Shown one piece after another: positions 62,990 through 64,000 of a stretch of DNA of 64,000 nt (positions are counted from its first letter, which is position 1; each line of letters begins with the position of its first letter). Position numbers and translations under genes: made by a program. The stretch is from GCA-2748575 sp965222725 (GTDB lineage Bacteria > Pseudomonadota > Gammaproteobacteria > Pseudomonadales > Ketobacteraceae), in NCBI GenBank assembly GCA_965222725.1, contig OZ244969.1, forward strand, positions 3,720,001-3,784,000. The letters are read 5' to 3'. The notes under the pieces are model-generated. The model did not search any database. It was not told the origin of the DNA and saw only the letters and a program-made list of their open reading frames with translations.

Positions 62990-64000
62990 TTACTGGTTAA
63001 GTTGCTTAAGTACGTAGTCGTAAAAGCCCTGAGTGTCCGTAATATTCAACACCACATCTATTGCCCTGCCGTTTTCCGCCGGTATCAATGTGCCCTGATA
63101 AAAGCCATCGGTAATAATCGCCAGCTTCTGGCTTTGGGGTGCGCTGAACAGGTCCGGCCGTTCCAGGTAAGCTACGGTGGTCACATCCCACATCCGGTAA
63201 AAAGGCTGATCCAGTACCAGCTGGTAACTTTCGTAAGCCAGTTTTGACAGGGGGGCTGTTTGTGCCTGTTGTTGCAACTGGTTTAAAAAGTCCTGGGTAA
63301 GCGGTGCCTGATCCGTTACGTTAAGTGGAAACAGGGTGATGGGGAAGCGGGTGTTTTCAAATATCCAGGCCACGGAATAGGGATCCCAGAAGACGTTCCA
63401 TTCGGCGTAGGGGTTGGCCACTTCCGCCGGCAGGGTGTTGGGGTCCAGGTTGCCCTTGGCGCCATCCACTGCGCCCCCCATCCAGATCATCTGATCAATA
63501 GCGGCTTCCAGTTGCGGCTGTGCCTTGAGAATGCTGCTGAGCAAGGTTAACGGGCAGCAGATCACCAAGGTCAGTTTTTCGCCCTGATTCAGGGCATCCT
63601 GCAGCAGGGTCAGCAGTGCCTGGTTACCGTCAGGGTAGGCTGGCTGGGTGCCGTTCACCGGATACTTCAGCTGATCGGTTGCCTGCAGGTCTTCGTGGGG
63701 CAGGTGAGCCTGGTCTTCGTTGGGGTAATAGGGCCAGTCGGGATTTACCGGAATGTTTTTCAGGCAGTCTATAGCGTTGATAGCTGCGGAATCCTTGCGG
63801 TAATCCCAGGGAAACTGATTCCAGCTGCGGGACTGGGCCAGCGACAGTATGTCCGTTGACTGGCCCAGGTATTCCTGAATCCGCCAGGCGGCGTTCATGG
63901 CCGGCCCGGCAATACAATCACCATTGGTAATAATGATCTGCCGGAGGTTCACATCCGGCATGGTGGTTAGTAAAACGCCCGCAATATATTCATCAATGGC
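62990..64000 (-). CDS. Inosine-uridine-preferring nucleoside hydrolase family protein, 5' end beyond the window
   Basis: The frame is open to the right edge (337 codons visible) and reads AIDEYIAGVLLTTMPDVNLR upstream of the first ATG at 63961. Because DEYIAGVLL corresponds to the end of the N-terminal DxDxxxDD metal-binding segment, the real start lies beyond 64000. Visible family features are IIITNGDCIAGPAMNAAW, the LTLVICCPLTLLSSIL strand (the L-x-x-G-P-L-T-N position reads CPLTLL), MIWMGGAVDGAKGN, AEWNVFWDPYSVAWIFEN and the late His-equivalent region TQDFLN and MWDVTTVAYL. Such enzymes cleave the N-glycosidic bond of nucleosides using Ca2+. It converges on the WS/DGAT gene. Replacement of the usual active-site residues at the NCPLT position makes the substrate uncertain. 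Confidence 0.85.
   Translation of the reverse strand, partial: AIDEYIAGVLLTTMPDVNLRQIIITNGDCIAGPAMNAAWRIQEYLGQSTDILSLAQSRSWNQFPWDYRKDSAAINAIDCLKNIPVNPDWPYYPNEDQAHLPHEDLQATDQLKYPVNGTQPAYPDGNQALLTLLQDALNQGEKLTLVICCPLTLLSSILKAQPQLEAAIDQMIWMGGAVDGAKGNLDPNTLPAEVANPYAEWNVFWDPYSVAWIFENTRFPITLFPLNVTDQAPLTQDFLNQLQQQAQTAPLSKLAYESYQLVLDQPFYRMWDVTTVAYLERPDLFSAPQSQKLAIITDGFYQGTLIPAENGRAIDVVLNITDTQGFYDYVLKQLNQ

Noticed and set aside
1..64000. CRISPR array, tRNA, rRNA, phage or complete insertion sequence
   Set aside because: Scanning by eye found no regularly spaced repeats, cloverleaf-like sequence with conserved TTC loop, rRNA motifs or transposase-like protein; this does not exclude a weak tRNA that needs covariance search.

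Overview
The window looks like chromosome of a free-living, probably marine, gammaproteobacterium with moderate-to-high GC. The signs are a TtpC-type TonB complex (DUF3450-TtpC-ExbB-ExbD-TonB-TPR), a wax ester synthase/DGAT, a bisucaberin-type siderophore locus, an ScfR-type fatty-acid regulator beside a DmdC-like acyl-CoA dehydrogenase, a fatty acid alpha-dioxygenase homologue, and many lipoproteins. I saw no rRNA, tRNA, phage, transposase gene or CRISPR array. The genus cannot be fixed from the sequence alone.

Layout. 1-2.6 kb: the 3' part of an AmaB/ALDH7 dehydrogenase converges on a LuxR-type regulator that has no ATPase domain. 2.8-16.5 kb: fatty acid alpha-dioxygenase homologue, two lipoproteins (one of the TRL family), PhoD, GlgX, a periplasmic protein, a tandem thioredoxin-fold/GST-N protein, a lipoprotein serine hydrolase, an AraC regulator, a bacteriohemerythrin and a methyltransferase. 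16.6-29.1 kb: an iron island. Six minus-strand genes (decarboxylase, N-hydroxylase, MFS exporter, fused GNAT-IucA/IucC synthetase, DUF1624-like membrane protein, TonB receptor) fit synthesis, export and uptake of a dihydroxamate siderophore. Three plus-strand genes (two small membrane proteins around a PepSY protein) are divergent from them, with a Fur-box-like site facing each arm. 29.2-35.1 kb: a methyltransferase and the six-gene TonB energy-transduction operon that could drive the receptor.

35.2-43.6 kb: the least familiar block. A Zn-dependent carbamoylase-type hydrolase is divergent from a five-gene operon: an Fn3-like membrane protein, a Dur3-like sodium symporter, a 40-residue membrane peptide, a carbamoyltransferase with an atypical substrate loop, and a class B asparagine-synthase-like amidotransferase. 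The divergent promoter region holds a perfect 18-bp palindrome. An amidase gene and a 145-bp inverted-repeat element follow. I propose this as a ureido/amide metabolism system of unknown substrate and the best candidate here for something undescribed.

43.7-64 kb: DnaJ-related protein and TmcA; a MAPEG protein; a hybrid histidine kinase with an NMT1-type sensor; a composite glycosyltransferase; a coiled-coil periplasmic protein; an MBL hydrolase; then lipid genes (ScfR regulator, DmdC-like dehydrogenase with RamB-like operators, a PlsC-like acyltransferase of the NHRD type, WS/DGAT), a QueG-like iron-sulfur protein, and a nucleoside hydrolase cut by the window edge. Many genes are tightly packed, with 1-7 nt overlaps and convergent stops that overlap.
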